Below are positions 34,345 through 46,108 of a stretch of 64,000 nt of DNA, in pieces (position 1 is the stretch's first letter; each line of letters opens with the position of its first letter). A program made the position numbers and the translations under genes. This DNA is from Ephydatia muelleri (taxonomy: Eukaryota; Porifera; Demospongiae; Spongillida; Spongillidae), in NCBI GenBank assembly GCA_013339895.1, contig JABACO010000001.1, forward strand, positions 12,463,235 through 12,527,234. The letters are read 5' to 3'. A model generated the notes under the pieces. That model saw nothing but the letters and a program-made list of their open reading frames with translations. It was not told the origin of the DNA and searched no databases.

Positions 34345-35412
34345 GTAAGGCTCTTCCAGACAGAACACATGCATCACCTGGGAGCTGTTGGGTATTAAAG
34401 TTGGCCCTGAGTACTCTTCCCTGGTAATCTAGGTAACAGGGGGAGTTACTAAAAAGAGCACACTTAAAACAAACCAGGCTGCATGCACCCTTACTCTCTG
34501 TTTCATTTAGCTCTTATACAATGGCCATATTTATTAATGCACACTGCATGCAAGTTATATCATTATCTACAATAAGCTGCTACAGAGCCATATATATTCC
34601 AGTGCCAAGTGCCATGAGTGTGTGGTTTACAATGTGCTTGGCTCTGTAAAAGACATGCAATAATATTAAATGGGACAACCATACCTATCACTTTTCCTTG
34701 AAATATAGTAATGTGGGAAGTGATCTTGGTCCTATTGGAAGAAATTCTATGTTGGTCATGGAAGAATGCCACTGGAAATGATTGATAATGGTGGCATGCA
34801 GAAGGCTTTGTCCAGATACCAGAGTATATACAGCGTACAGACAGAAAGTAAGGTCAGTGTATGTAACTTTGTCAGATGAAGTACAAATTGTTTAGAACAT
34901 GTGGGTTAGGAAAATGACCATGTGATACCTCTTTAGTATCTAATTCAGTCCTTGACTTCACCTGAACTTTTCCTCCCAGAGTACAACATTTCTTGCATTG
35001 TCAGGCACATGGAATCCTAGCTTCTCTAGATAGTATGATGTCAACTAGCTCCGGGGCCAGATTCGCTCATACAATCTCACAGTTGGGTGGCAAAGGGCTG
35101 AAAGGTCAGCTGCTACCATTTCCAATGCCTACATGTATATCACAGATCTTTATCTTAGTTCATGTCATCCTGGCCATCTTGGTGATTCCCAAGGTCTTCC
35201 TATCAATTTTTCACGTTTTTAAACAGATTTATACATTTTGATCTCAGTTATATTCTTATCTTGACTTCTCCTGAACACATTCATGCATATTGTTCATTTC
35301 AGTTATATATCTTGACGACTTGTCCTCTCAAGCCATTGTCTAGACATTACATTTGTTCAATGCTGTTCAAAAACATTGGCTAGCTGAACTATTATATCAA
35401 AATCTGAGTTGT
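34345..35412. other. Unassigned sequence
   Basis: Short open stretches such as LGPIGRNSMLVMEECHW near 34730 and ALSRYQSIYSVQTE near 34810 may continue the preceding element in shifted frames. Nothing else is recognised. Confidence 0.3.
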
Positions 35413-37390
35413 TCATGTGTATATGAATGCAAGTGAGTTAATCGTTACTACTACAACATTTTGCAGCTGCAGCTTATCGACCAAGTAAAAGAAATGATGC
35501 ATAATGGAATCTGCCAAGTGTAGATTAGTTAAGTCATCACTTGCACCTTGTTTATTTTTAAATAAATACTCAAAACCATGTGTGATATCTTGTACTTGAC
35601 AAAAAAACTTAACTGAAGTGAATGTTTCTCTTGATTCAATCTCACCAATTGACCCACTCTTCACTGTTTTGTGATTGTAAGAGTGTATTACGTCATAGAG
35701 TCTTTTTAACCACTTAAATGTAACAATTGGTCTAGTACCCTCAATCCCTATCTCTTCAAATGCTTTTATTTTATCTGGCAATAGGACCTTTTGCTTTATT
35801 TTCCCAACACTTATGTATGAATTTGGTGAGGTAGTAAAGGTATCATGTAAATAGTCAAGTTTCATCAATTTACAAATCTGTGGTAAAACATTTCGTGTAC
35901 CATGCATTTTACGTTTAAGACTACTGTGATAGCTTTCATGCCCAAACCCTGAAAATGCCCACAACAGTCCCCATTATACAACACATTGAGGTGAATGAAT
36001 TAATGTATGCATAATAGCTGAGTATGCATGCTGAGAGTATAAAGTAGGCAGTAATTCATAAAATGCATTGACGGCGTTCTTGGAAAATTTTAGATTCTCT
36101 ACAGTAATAACATTTTAATAACACATATATTGAACATGCTATAAAGCACAGTAGTCACCCAGTAAAATATGGTAGCAAATAATATAGCAACCAAGACCTA
36201 TATTCGAAAGCTTTCCAATGCGCTCTTTCAAAAAGGGAGAAAGCATGTATTCGAAAATTATCTGGTGGCTTTAAGTTTAATAAGCACTCATTTATAATCT
36301 TTGCCTTTGATGGGCTGATGTAATAATCATAACAACTGTTAGACGAATCTAACCACATATAAAGAAACTGTTCACTATGCCTAACAGTGCGCAACATGTA
36401 TAAAAATATCTATGTATTCACTTAAAACTGATGGTTTTTTAACTCCAAATATCAAACCACCCTTCAACAGTGCTTTAACCACATACAGTATCATTATTAC
36501 CATAGTTTGCTTAGTATATGGCTCAATGGTAAGCATAAATGTCTATGATTTATATGTACACCTTTATCTAAACAGCTTAAGCATCCGTAGTATCTTCATA
36601 TTCACTGCCATAGCTCTAGCTGGCAGATCATATACACATAACAACTCACATTTCATCCATCAGTTGTATCAATAGTTGTACCAATTGTATGAATGCAGCT
36701 TAATGTTGTAGGCTTCCTGATGTGAGGTGGTAAATTCACAATGGCTAGCTCGACAGTCCAGAAACCATTACCCTGAAAATAAGCAATATCATTCGTGTAA
36801 TCAAATTAAAATAATATAACCTACAACACATAACTCCAGCATTTTCTGGAACATCAAAAAAAGAATCTAAATGCATAGCATCACCATTACTCATATCTAT
36901 TATTTATCAAACTTATCAATTCGCTTGTATTTTTTTTTCAAAGTTTCCCACATTCCTACAACGTACATAAGACATTTATGATCTTTTTTTACAAAATATA
37001 TTTACAAGAGCACCTTCATACATCCTCTTCATGTGATCCTCAAGGGGGAAAAGCATGCACTGACATATTCCTCTTTGCTGCTTATTATCACACAATCGGT
37101 CACCTCTTTGTAACCTACACCACAATACTTCACTACATCAACATTCAAACTATATGCCGTTAGCATTGTGTTCACCTAGTAACTTAATACGTTCATCCCC
37201 TGCTGTGTCTCTGAAACTGTGCTTCTTCATAAAAATGGCTACATTCTTCCATGAAATATTGAATGTTCTGATGATGAAGTTGGAATAACTTTGTTACCAA
37301 TGACACCACCACCATAATTATCACCATCATCCTCCCCATCATAATCATCCTCACCATCTTCATCATTGTCATCATCGTCACAGACAATTT
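35413..37390 (-). pseudogene. CACTA/EnSpm-like transposase remnant (DUF4218-type)
   Basis: Minus-strand pieces in order: an acidic Asp/Glu-rich tract from GAT/ATC repeats (~37.3 kb), YDLPARAMAVNMK (~36.6 kb), HWKAFEYRSWLLYYLLP (36155-36397), and a 183-aa frame (35964-35413) starting MWAFSGFGHESYHSSLKRKM then HGTRNVLPQICKL. The order and the F-E-x-x-x-x-LK-HGT pattern resemble the C-terminal half of animal CACTA-like transposases with Transposase_21/DUF4218 features. Broken by stops and shifts. Confidence 0.5.
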
Positions 37391-37887
37391 GTCATCATTG
37401 TCACCACAACCACATCACCATCATCCACAATAGGCTCTTCGTGATTTTCACTTGCATCACTAGTACTACTCATAGGCACATCTGAAAGTTAATGCACTAA
37501 TGGCTTAACAGTCCCACCATCTTCAGTACTTGCTTTTGGCTTCATTTGTGATTTCCACTCTTAAACTCTTCACATCTCTTGAACAACAAGCAAACATTTC
37601 TGTATATGATAAGAAAATATTTGAGTTACGTTTAAGGCTGACAGTCTAATTAAAGTGCGTACATTGTAAGTATTCTGGAGCACCTGTAGCTATAGTCTAG
37701 GTTTCAAACAATGACCCATATCACTCTTTTAAAAATATTTAATTTTATTTTTATGATTTTAAAATATATATTATTGTTATAAATACATCTACAACATTAT
37801 TAATACATATATTATAAACACATTACACACTATCAAACATATAGTCTAGATAGAATGGCCCTGGAATTGGCTCTGATCAGGGTCAAG
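37391..37887. other. AT-rich spacer and 3' tail of the adjacent retroelement
   Basis: 37740-37850 is strongly AT-rich. Read on the minus strand it lies directly downstream of the reverse-transcriptase ORF and looks like its 3' untranslated tail. A conserved tail peptide in another frame, LTLIRANSRAILSRL (37880-37830), shows a frameshift at the ORF end. Confidence 0.4.
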
Positions 37888-39723
37888 TTAAATCAGATTA
37901 GTTGTTAAGGACTTGGGCTGCCCCAGTTGGGTGGCTAATCTTCCTGCAAGTCTGGAGAGACAACGTTGAGCTTCTGGTCCCCAACTTCCATAGGACTCTA
38001 CAATCAAAGGGATGCACACCCACCCTAGCTCTTCACATTTTGCATCGTTACTGTGGTGCTTCCTCTGTTCTGCCTGCATTGCTGCTGAATTTGGTGTCAC
38101 ACACGCTACTTGTAGGGTATTTGAATTAAGCGGGGATGTGACACAAAGATCAATTGCAGCAGGCTTGCCCAACTCCCAATTAGGGATGAGGACATCGGCA
38201 GGACGCGTTTGTCGTGCTTCATGACCCAGACCAGCTTCAAGCTGTGCACCCAAGCATGCACGTTGGCAGAACTCAAAAAGGGTGTCTCGTACTCTGTTGT
38301 GGCGGGAAACCACATCAGGGCCATTTTTACATGACAGAGCATGGTGACCAAATTGATCCAAAGAATGGGACATGCATTGGGGACAAAGCTGACCTTGACT
38401 GACAGGAAGGTCTAACCACCATTCAATGGCAACTTGAAACTCAGAGGGATCAAGATGAAGGTTGAGCCTTGGAGAGGGTGTGACAGAAAGCCAAGCTGAT
38501 GAGTGAGGTGAGGAAATTGAAAGTAAACGAGCCCTATCCAGCAGTGAAGCATTAGCAAATAGCTTGGTAAATTGCTGGTCCTCCAACTTAGCAGATAACA
38601 GTTTTTGAGTTAGGTTAGAAGTAGTGATGGATGTAATGGTGAGCTCATCCGTAGTAGGTACAGATGCATTGAACAGGTCAATAGCATGCAGAAGATGTTT
38701 GCTTTGTGGAGAGCTACAGTCAGATGCAACTGCAGAAGCTATGTAAGCAGCAGGTGAATGAAGGGAAAGGCAACGAAGCCCAAGGCCTCCACGACTTAAG
38801 CTAAGTTGGGCTTGCTGCCAGGCTGCATCAGATGTGTCGACCATGGTGCACTCGGCAAAACAGTGGCGTACATCATTATCAAAGAGTGCAAGACCATCAA
38901 CAATCAATGAGGGTGGAGTTGATCTAGCCAGGTGCACCAGACGACAGAAACTACCGCATAACCTCAAAAGGAGCAGTGCCACCTGGGGATCAACAGAGCC
39001 AACCTCCTCCAAATGCATCAGTAGGTGCCGGGCCTCTGCACGCTTCTGGGCAACAAACTTGCCACAGAAAATAATGTCACCAATGGGGGCTCCAAGTATT
39101 TCAAAGTGAGGTGATGTAAACCTCTTCATGTCTGATGGAAAAAGGCTTAGGTCACACGGACTGTACAATTCGCATTTGGCAATGTTGATGTGAAGGCCTA
39201 GTGGGGGACCCAGATCCTGTATGATGGAAAGAGCATGTGCAACTGCTTGTTTGAGTCCAGCAATAATGCCATCATCGATGTACCACTTGTGAAACAAAAG
39301 AGAAGAACAATCCTTGTCTTCAGCAATGGCAGAGACTAACTTTTGTAAGACCAAGCAGAAGAGTAGAGACCCCATGGGATCTCCTTGCTGTACCCCAGAC
39401 TCAGAGCTAATAGTGCCCAGGGAGTGTAGTAGTGACGGATGCTGACCGTAACACCAAAGCGTCCAAGGAAAGAGCTCTGGAAAATGGTGGAGGCATTCAT
39501 CCAGGACAGCTTGTCGAGAAACAAAGTTAAAGGCATTGCGCAAGTCTATTTTGAGAACTGTGAAGTCAGTACTAAACCAATGTTCATCAACACAACAACG
39601 TACACCATGAATTATCTTTTCAGAACCAGAGGGGCAGGCCACACCCATTTGGTGAGGAAAGAAGAAGTCTGCGGCTTTCTGCTTACTGACAATACAAAGA
39701 CACTTACCCATTAATCTTCTCAA
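37888..39723 (-). CDS. Non-LTR-type reverse transcriptase with C-terminal nuclease-like domain
   Basis: 611-aa frame. RT motif A is LKIDLRNAFN (residues 57-66), then GVQQGDPMGS (~110-119), and catalytic YIDDG (148-152). Later come a CCHC-like CPQCMSHSLDQFGHHALSC and RPADVLIPNW..AAIDLCVTS (D510, D525), resembling the zinc knuckle plus PD-(D/E)XK endonuclease of RLE-type non-LTR elements. The true frame extends upstream: RPIAIGECLRRLMGK is continuous, and the first listed codon is TTG. A frameshift at ~39755 separates it from the upstream domain. Probably an inactive copy. Confidence 0.7.
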   Translation of the reverse strand: MRRLMGKCLCIVSKQKAADFFFPHQMGVACPSGSEKIIHGVRCCVDEHWFSTDFTVLKIDLRNAFNFVSRQAVLDECLHHFPELFPWTLWCYGQHPSLLHSLGTISSESGVQQGDPMGSLLFCLVLQKLVSAIAEDKDCSSLLFHKWYIDDGIIAGLKQAVAHALSIIQDLGPPLGLHINIAKCELYSPCDLSLFPSDMKRFTSPHFEILGAPIGDIIFCGKFVAQKRAEARHLLMHLEEVGSVDPQVALLLLRLCGSFCRLVHLARSTPPSLIVDGLALFDNDVRHCFAECTMVDTSDAAWQQAQLSLSRGGLGLRCLSLHSPAAYIASAVASDCSSPQSKHLLHAIDLFNASVPTTDELTITSITTSNLTQKLLSAKLEDQQFTKLFANASLLDRARLLSISSPHSSAWLSVTPSPRLNLHLDPSEFQVAIEWWLDLPVSQGQLCPQCMSHSLDQFGHHALSCKNGPDVVSRHNRVRDTLFEFCQRACLGAQLEAGLGHEARQTRPADVLIPNWELGKPAAIDLCVTSPLNSNTLQVACVTPNSAAMQAEQRKHHSNDAKCEELGWVCIPLIVESYGSWGPEAQRCLSRLAGRLATQLGQPKSLTTNLI

Positions 39724-39754
39724 GCATTCTCCTATAGCAATCGGCCGGACATCA

Positions 39755-40500
39755 GGTGGACAGTCTGTTTGTGTTTCTCAAGGGCAATGAGGCTGCCACC
39801 TGCTAAGTATTTTGCCACCTGAGATGGTACCTGGCCTGAAGCAGCAAGTTGACAATCGCTATAATAGAAGTGATTGGGAGTTGTAGGGGAACCTCAGCAG
39901 CAAATGCTGAATGCGCAAGCCAGACGGACCACATACTGTATCCTTAGGGAATGAGTTAAGGACTGCCATGATGTTGAAGTTAGGAGGCAGGAGAGGTTTG
40001 GTTGACTGGGAACAAATAGGTGGACATGGTAGTGCACTTTTAGGGTGTTTTGACTGCAGGACTGGAGGCCCCAGGTGGTGTCATTATTGGGTGCTATTCC
40101 TCCAGAAGTGAGAACTTGACAGGCCTTTGAAAGAAGTCCCTCCCTAGCTAAAGAAACAGCATTAAGGGCATGGTTGGAGTTCTCTGCATGCATATGATGG
40201 ACAGGTTGAGAGGAAGACTGAGATAGCATCCGTTCCCATAGAGAGTGGAGTTCCCCTTTAGATCATAACTGACTGACTGATATGGGCTTGTGATGACGTC
40301 CTCTCCGCTTGGGAGAAAAGAGAACAGATTTGGGAAGCATTAGAAGTTTAAGCCAAGCCTGCTCTGAGTTTTCATGTACAACAGCCATTAAGGTAGATGA
40401 AAGGACTTGGGCGAATGCTTGTTTGTCACGAGATGGAATGTGACGGATGGTGTTGCACTTAGCTTGAAAAACATCAGTCAAAGACGGTAGTGACAGTGGT
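39755..40500 (-). pseudogene. N-terminal part of the same retroelement, frame-shifted
   Basis: Minus-strand frames read GRHHKPISVSQL upstream (~40270), then ALNAVSLAREGLLSKACQVL (~40140) and IALEKHKQTV (~39770), matching the order expected before the RT of this element type. The frames differ from the RT frame, so at least two shifts or small deletions are present. Confidence 0.5.
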
Positions 40501-40823
40501 GGATCTATAGCTTCATCAAAGCATTTTAATATTTATTTTATTTTACTTCTGGAGAGGGACGGGTCTACTTAAGGTTGAGACTATCGTGCATCGATTGTAT
40601 AACTCACCGTCATATATGCCTTTCCTCTTCCAGTCGTTAATAGTTCATAAAGAAACCTTTTTAGACGAATCTCTAAGATACTCTTGGTATCCCTTAGGAC
40701 GCTTTGTTTCCATAATCTTACAACGAAGACACAGAGTCCAAGCTTTAGTAAACTTGAACAACGAAATATTAAGCACTTCTGTTCTTTCCGATACTCCTGG
40801 GAGGAGAAAAAAAACTAGGGGAA
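40501..40823. other. Unassigned sequence
   Basis: A plus-strand 90-aa frame (40586-40858) is basic and ends in a Lys/Arg-rich stretch; I recognise no family. The last part overlaps the adjacent inverted repeat. Confidence 0.25.
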
Positions 40824-41115
40824 CAAGTAAATTAAAAACTTCTCTTTCGAAAAAGTGATGTGTTGGATGTAGGATTGGTGGTGCAGAAACAAGGTACAGT
40901 ACTGTTACGGTGAGGTTTGATAGGATGCTACAACTAAACAGCCCTACATTTGCCTATAAAGCATATTTGCAAAATGTACAACAGTTGGTTGTAGGATCCT
41001 ATCAAACCCCACCGTAACAGTATTGTACCTTATTTCCTTGCCTTTTGCACCACCAAACCTACATATACATCCAACAAATCACTTTCTCGATTTTTTATTT
41101 ACTTGTACGTAATAC
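40824..41115. repeat. Hairpin-forming inverted repeat (MITE-like)
   Basis: The left arm (~40824-40946, 'ggtacagtactgttacggtg', 'aggtttgataggat') is an imperfect reverse complement of the right arm (~40985-41115). The loop is ~40 bp. No coding potential. Confidence 0.6.
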
Positions 41116-41189
41116 GGCACATAATACTACAAACCTACCTACCTAGGACACAAAGAGTCATTATCAGTTATCAAAATGACGATGATCTA

Positions 41190-41340
41190 GCCATTAAGAC
41201 CCTAGCATTGGCCTTGACCAGGGCAATGCTTAGCCTTCCATATAGCTCAGACACTGCTTGATACATTGGACAAGCAGTTCAGTGGCGATCCGTGTAGCGA
41301 GTCTGTCGAGGTGCCTGCTCCGAGATCTTTTTCCCCAACA
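41190..41340 (-). pseudogene. 3' end of a second copy of the non-LTR element
   Basis: The minus strand reads AVSELYGRLSIALVKANARV then LMARSS, homologous to the conserved tail LTLIRANSRAILSRL of the 37.9-39.7 kb element. Only the last ~40 residues are seen. Confidence 0.5.
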
Positions 41341-41599
41341 CCTATACGTCTCCACAGTTAAGGGATACAAACCCAGCCCAAGCGGCTGCATTTCTGATCA
41401 TTGGTGGCATGCTTGTGGAGTTCGCGGCAGCTGGCGCAACGGATCCGGTCATCACACTCGCTTCGTTCAAAGTAGAATGATTAGCGGTGATTGTGAGAGC
41501 CAAGACCTACAGGCATGCGCTCTCAATGACAATTATAGAATTTTGAGCATGCGCATAGGTAATTCGTGTGGGATTTGAGGAGGTCAGTTATGCCTATTT

Positions 41600-42035
41600 C
41601 CGGACAGAAGGATCGAATTGGCTGACGTGACAGTTGTTGGTTATCGTAGTGCATCCCAGGACATTGCGCAGACTGATAACTACCGTCAGCTCTCTGTCAC
41701 ATTTGGTGGCAGCGGTGGGATAGCTTATAAGTCGAGTCGGTCATTATCCGACGCCAGCACTTCCCGAGAGTGAATGACTATCCGTTCTGGAAAGCACAAC
41801 AAGGAACCTACAATGGAGGAAATGCAAGGTGTGCTGAAATTACTTGCAGAAGACCACAGGAGGAGAGAAGACGAAATAGCGACTGAGAAGGCGCGAAGAG
41901 AAGACGAAAGAACGAGCTAGGCTGGAGGAAGAAACACAGACCGCGAGCGGGAAAACAGGAAGCAGATGGAAACTATGCAGAAACATACATGTTGGGCGTC
42001 TCTCATGAAGCAGGTAGAAGACAAAAGTCAAAAGT
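41600..42035 (+). mobile_element. LTR-retrotransposon 5' fragment (leader and gag start)
   Basis: 'TGGTGGCAGCGGTGGGA' at ~41705 looks like a Ty3-type primer-binding region after an LTR end. It is followed by a frame starting near 41785 (SGKHNKEPTMEEMQGVLKLL) that is Glu/Arg-rich, as in coiled-coil gag N-termini, with a shift at ~41918. No downstream pol on this strand. Confidence 0.4.
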
Positions 42036-42571
42036 CGTAAGCCGGTGTCACGTATAATTGGGGACACCCGTCCCCTATTTTCTGGAAAACTGGGGTTTCG
42101 GTAAATTGGGGATCCCCCCCCCCCCCTCCCCCGTCCCTAAAATTGGGATCCCTTCGTGAAATAAGGGACCCCATGAATGCCTAATGCAAAAAAATCTTAG
42201 GGGTTCATTTCCTGTGAATGTTCGATACTGTGTCCATAGAGACACCATAAGATCTTTGCTTAATGCAAATTGGCAGAGATTCTGCCTAATAACATGCAAG
42301 AGAACAACATTGTATAAATAATACAAAACTAAGCAAGTACTTACATCAAAATATTCATCTTCTTCTGTGTTGTACAGATGCCCCAGTTCTCTATATTCGC
42401 AAGAGGTTTGATGAATCAAGCTGTTTTAATAGCAACTTCTGATCAAACTCTTCAAATTCTCTTTCCAATTTACAATTATCCACTTTTGAACCTTCAATGT
42501 CTTTGCTGCAAGTGTACACCTTCAATCTGTTGCTATTCATCTTCTATTCCACGTGAATTTCATTAACTCTT
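42036..42571. other. Low-information spacer with poly-C run
   Basis: Poly-C at 42114-42126 within short repeated 'ggggatccc/gggacccc' text, possibly a MITE end. No gene recognised. Confidence 0.3.
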
Positions 42572-43130
42572 TTGCCTACATGCCTATTAATGATGTATGG
42601 ACAGTATAACAGTCATCCATTTTTCCTCCTTTTTGCTGTTTCTGATGTGAATTTTCCACTAAAACCATTGTACCAATTGGCAATTGTTTTGTCTGGTGTT
42701 TTCTATCATATTGTTTCTTTTGTTCCTTCTGAGATGCAGATATATTCAAGCTTGCTTTCACAAACATGTTTCTCTGCTTTCTAATAGTGCTTGAATGATA
42801 TCAGATTGAAGCTCATTTTCAGAGCTTGATGAACATAGGTTTTGAGGAGGTATCATTTCACTATCAATAGGCAGACGCATCTGCCTTTGAAATAACATGT
42901 AATATGGAGATTGTTTAGTTGTTTCTTGACGAGAACTTCTGAATCCCATTAATACAGTTTCTATCTTTAAATCCCAGTTGCTCTTACTCTTATCTTCAGC
43001 AATCAACTTGCATAGATTCCACAATAAAGTTTGATTAAAACGTTCGGTGAGTCCATTTGTCTGCGTGCATGTAGATAATACAATAACATTCATGTCCTGC
43101 CCCACATACAAAATAAATGTGGAAACCACC
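42572..43130 (-). pseudogene. Ty3/KRBA2-like integrase C-terminal fragment
   Basis: Minus-strand frames read QTNGLTERFNQTL (integrase catalytic-E region), then QSPYYMLFQRQMRLP, then QKEQKKQYDRKHQTK and a GGKMDDCYT motif. This matches the end of Ty3/gypsy integrases of the KRBA2-like group in marine invertebrates. It lacks the N-terminal integrase and RT, and frame breaks occur at ~42760 and ~42580. Confidence 0.65.
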
Positions 43131-43403
43131 CTATAAATTCATGTGTGTAACTTTTTATGCATTCTAAAAAGTTAATGTAGTCTAAATTTCACGATAACAA
43201 ATTACATCACTAAATGAGAATGTGTAGTAATGTTCATTCTATCTTTTATATCAGTTATACTATACTGCCAACAGTCATCTCCATATCTACAATACACATT
43301 ACAAATATATACATAAACACATAAGAAGTGGTTGTGATTCTTAATTACAAGTCACATGCTAAATGTCACATGCTACATGTCACATGTTACATAACTCCCC
43401 CTT
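43131..43403. repeat. Putative 3' LTR of the Ty3 element
   Basis: On the minus strand, a polypurine tract (ctaaaagggggagt, overlapping the ORF stop at 43404) is followed by TGTAACATGTGACATG and AT-rich text with near-tandem 'acatgctacatgtcacatg' motifs. The position fits a 3' LTR. I found no matching 5' LTR beyond 48.0 kb, so the borders are unproven. Confidence 0.4.
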
Positions 43404-45218
43404 TTAGTCGCTTGCGTCCACGCAAGCCTTCTCAAGTGAATCCTGCTTGATATCTTTTTGTGGCCGACGATTTCTTGAGGGATATCTTCTAGGTTGATCT
43501 ACTTGCCGTTCTTCCTGGGGTTGCTCATTCTGTTCCACAGCCTCTTGATATACTTCTTCCAATACTTCAGCTGGCTGGACCATTTCCGGTTTGAATGGCA
43601 GCATTCCATCTTCTATGACAACAAACCCAGCATTGCTTACAGATTCAGGCGGTTGTTTCTTCCAACAATACATCGTCCTCTGTTGGGTTACTCTTGCATA
43701 ACTTTAATCAGTTGTGATGCACTACAAGGGTTTTATTTCCCCCTATGAGCTGAATTCTATCATTTACAGCATTCAGCTTATCAATAACAGTGTATGGTCC
43801 ACGCCACAACGATGCTAGCTTCTTTGTTTGACCCGTTCTCACTGCTGGTACATATAACCACACTCTGTCTTCGACTTGATATTCATACACCACACATCTC
43901 TGGTCAGCTACACCTTTCTGCTTGTCATGACTCTTCTTGATTCTCTTGTGTACATCGGAAAATGCGGCTTTCATCAATGCTCGAGTCCATTGCACGTATT
44001 TAGGCACACTACTGCCACTGTCTTCTCGGTAACGTCCCAACATGACATCCACAGGCAAATTGGGAGAGCGCCCAAACATTACCAAAAAAGGAGTGTATCC
44101 TGTAGAGTCGTGGACAGCTGTTCTATAGGCAAAGAGAACTTTTTGCAAATTTTCATCCTAATTTCTCTGGTTCTCCGACACTACTTTAGATAGCATAGAT
44201 TCCAAGGTACAATTAAATCGTTCAACTTGACCGTTGCCTTGCGGTAGTTTGAGTTCTAGTGATGCCTAGGTTAAGACACAGGGTCTGTATAACTTCACTC
44301 ACGAAGTTTGCTCCTTGGTCACTATGTATTACCTTGGGTACCCCATACCTGCAAATTACCGTATCTGTCAGGTATTTCTGCTAAAGTCACACTGTTTGTA
44401 GAACTGAGTGGAAAGGCTTCCACCCACTTCGAGAACAGATCGGTGATAACCAGAATGTATTTGGATCCTTTTTCGGTAACTGGTAGAGGTCCCATGATGT
44501 CTCATGAGAATTTTTGAAATGGATAAGTACTCGTTATCGTCCCCAAAGGTGCTTGAGGGGTAGGAGCAGGCTGGTTACGACGCTGGCAAGGTTCACATTT
44601 CTCAACCAAATGAAGAATGTCCTTTTCATACCCAGGCCAGAAGTACCTATCCATTACTTTCTCAAACGTTTTGTGGACTCCTAAGTGGCCTGCTATACAA
44701 TGGAGTTGATCGAAAACCAATGGTCGCAACTTTTCTGGTACAACTATTTGGATTCCACGTTTAGATGAGTTTCGTGACTGACGACACAGCACCCCATCTA
44801 CTAATAGATACTTGCTCCAACGTTGGATTGCAGGGGGTAATTTTTCACCATTCTGGATGGCTTGTAAAATCCCCTTAATGTGTGGTTTGCTTGCTCTTTA
44901 ATGCATCAAGATTGCCCATTAATTCAATGCCATTAATGCTAACCTCCTCGGGGATGACTGGAGACTGTTTGGTATCATTTAAAGGGTGTTATCTACGCAA
45001 CATTCCGTCTGCATTCCCATGGCTCTTACCTGATCGGTACTGAATAGTCATATCAAATTGTTGCAGAAAAAGTACCCAACGTGTCAACCGACCTCCAACA
45101 TCAGACAATCCTTGCAATGACGTAAGAGGGTTGTGGTCAGTAAGAAGGATGAACAGACGACCGTACAAGTAAGGAAAAAACTCCTTAACTGCACAGAAAA
45201 CTGCCAGAGCTTCCCTTT

Positions 45219-46106
45219 CTACTGTCGAATAATTTCTCTCTGCCTTATTAAGTTGATGACTATAACCCTTTCTTTGTTCTCGATTACTTGACTCAGTACT
45301 GCTCCCAGAGCTGTTCCTGAGGCATCAGTTGCCACTGTAAACTGATGGTTGAAATCAGGGTAGGCTATTATTGGAGGACTGGTAAGCCGCAATTTTAATG
45401 CTTTAAACGCCCCCTGACAATCAGCACTCCATTTGTAACCACCAGCTGATTTCCTAGTCAACTTATGGAGTGGTTCTGCTATTTTGGAGTAGTCTTTTAT
45501 AAACCGGCAGTAATAGTTGGTCAACCCCAAAAATTGTTTCAACTCCTTGATATCATTTGGCACTGGGTGTGACACCATAGCTTGAATTTTTTCAGGGTCT
45601 GCCTGGATCCCCCCTCTTGAAACTACATGACCAAGGTAACGAACTTCACTCCTCATAAAGTGACACTTACTAGGCTTCAGTTTCATTCCAGTTTTTTTTA
45701 GGTGCAGGAATACAGTTTTCAGACGCTCCAGTTGTTGCTGAAATGATCCCCCAAACACTACAATGTCGTCTTTATAAATTAAACACTGCTCATATGTTAA
45801 CCCTGAAAGGACGCACTGCATCAGTCGCTAGAATGTAGCTGGTGCGTTGGTTAACCCGAAAGGCATTACATTAAATTCATAATGCCCGTCACAAGTAGAG
45901 AATGCTGTCTTCTCACGATCGGCTTCCTCAACTTCCACCTGCCAGTACCCTGAAGCTAAGTCCAATGTTGAAAAATATTTTGACCCAGCTAATGACTCCA
46001 AAGTTTCATCTATTTGTGGGAGTGGATATGCATCTTTCTGTGTTTGACTATTTAATTTTCGATAATCTACACAGAATCGCCATGTGTTGTCTTTCTTCCG
46101 CACCAT
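45219..46106 (-). pseudogene. Reverse-transcriptase frames of the Ty3 element
   Basis: Two frames separated by one stop at ~45827. The first carries WRFCVDYRKLNSQT and STLDLASGYWQVEV. The second begins at the fingers/palm end with LIYKDDIVVFGG, where the usual Leu/Val before DD is Lys. Then FLGLTNYYCRFIKDYS and the start of RNase H (FTVATDASGTALGAVL). Confidence 0.75.
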
Positions 46107-46108
46107 TA

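Noticed and set aside
40241-40255. Second end of the TTAA element (agttccccttta)
   Set aside because: Matches only ~12 bases and no inverted partner or TTAA pair was found nearby.
42075-42419. 114-aa minus-strand ORF
   Set aside because: Runs through a poly-C/poly-G stretch and short repeats; no domain and no splice context.
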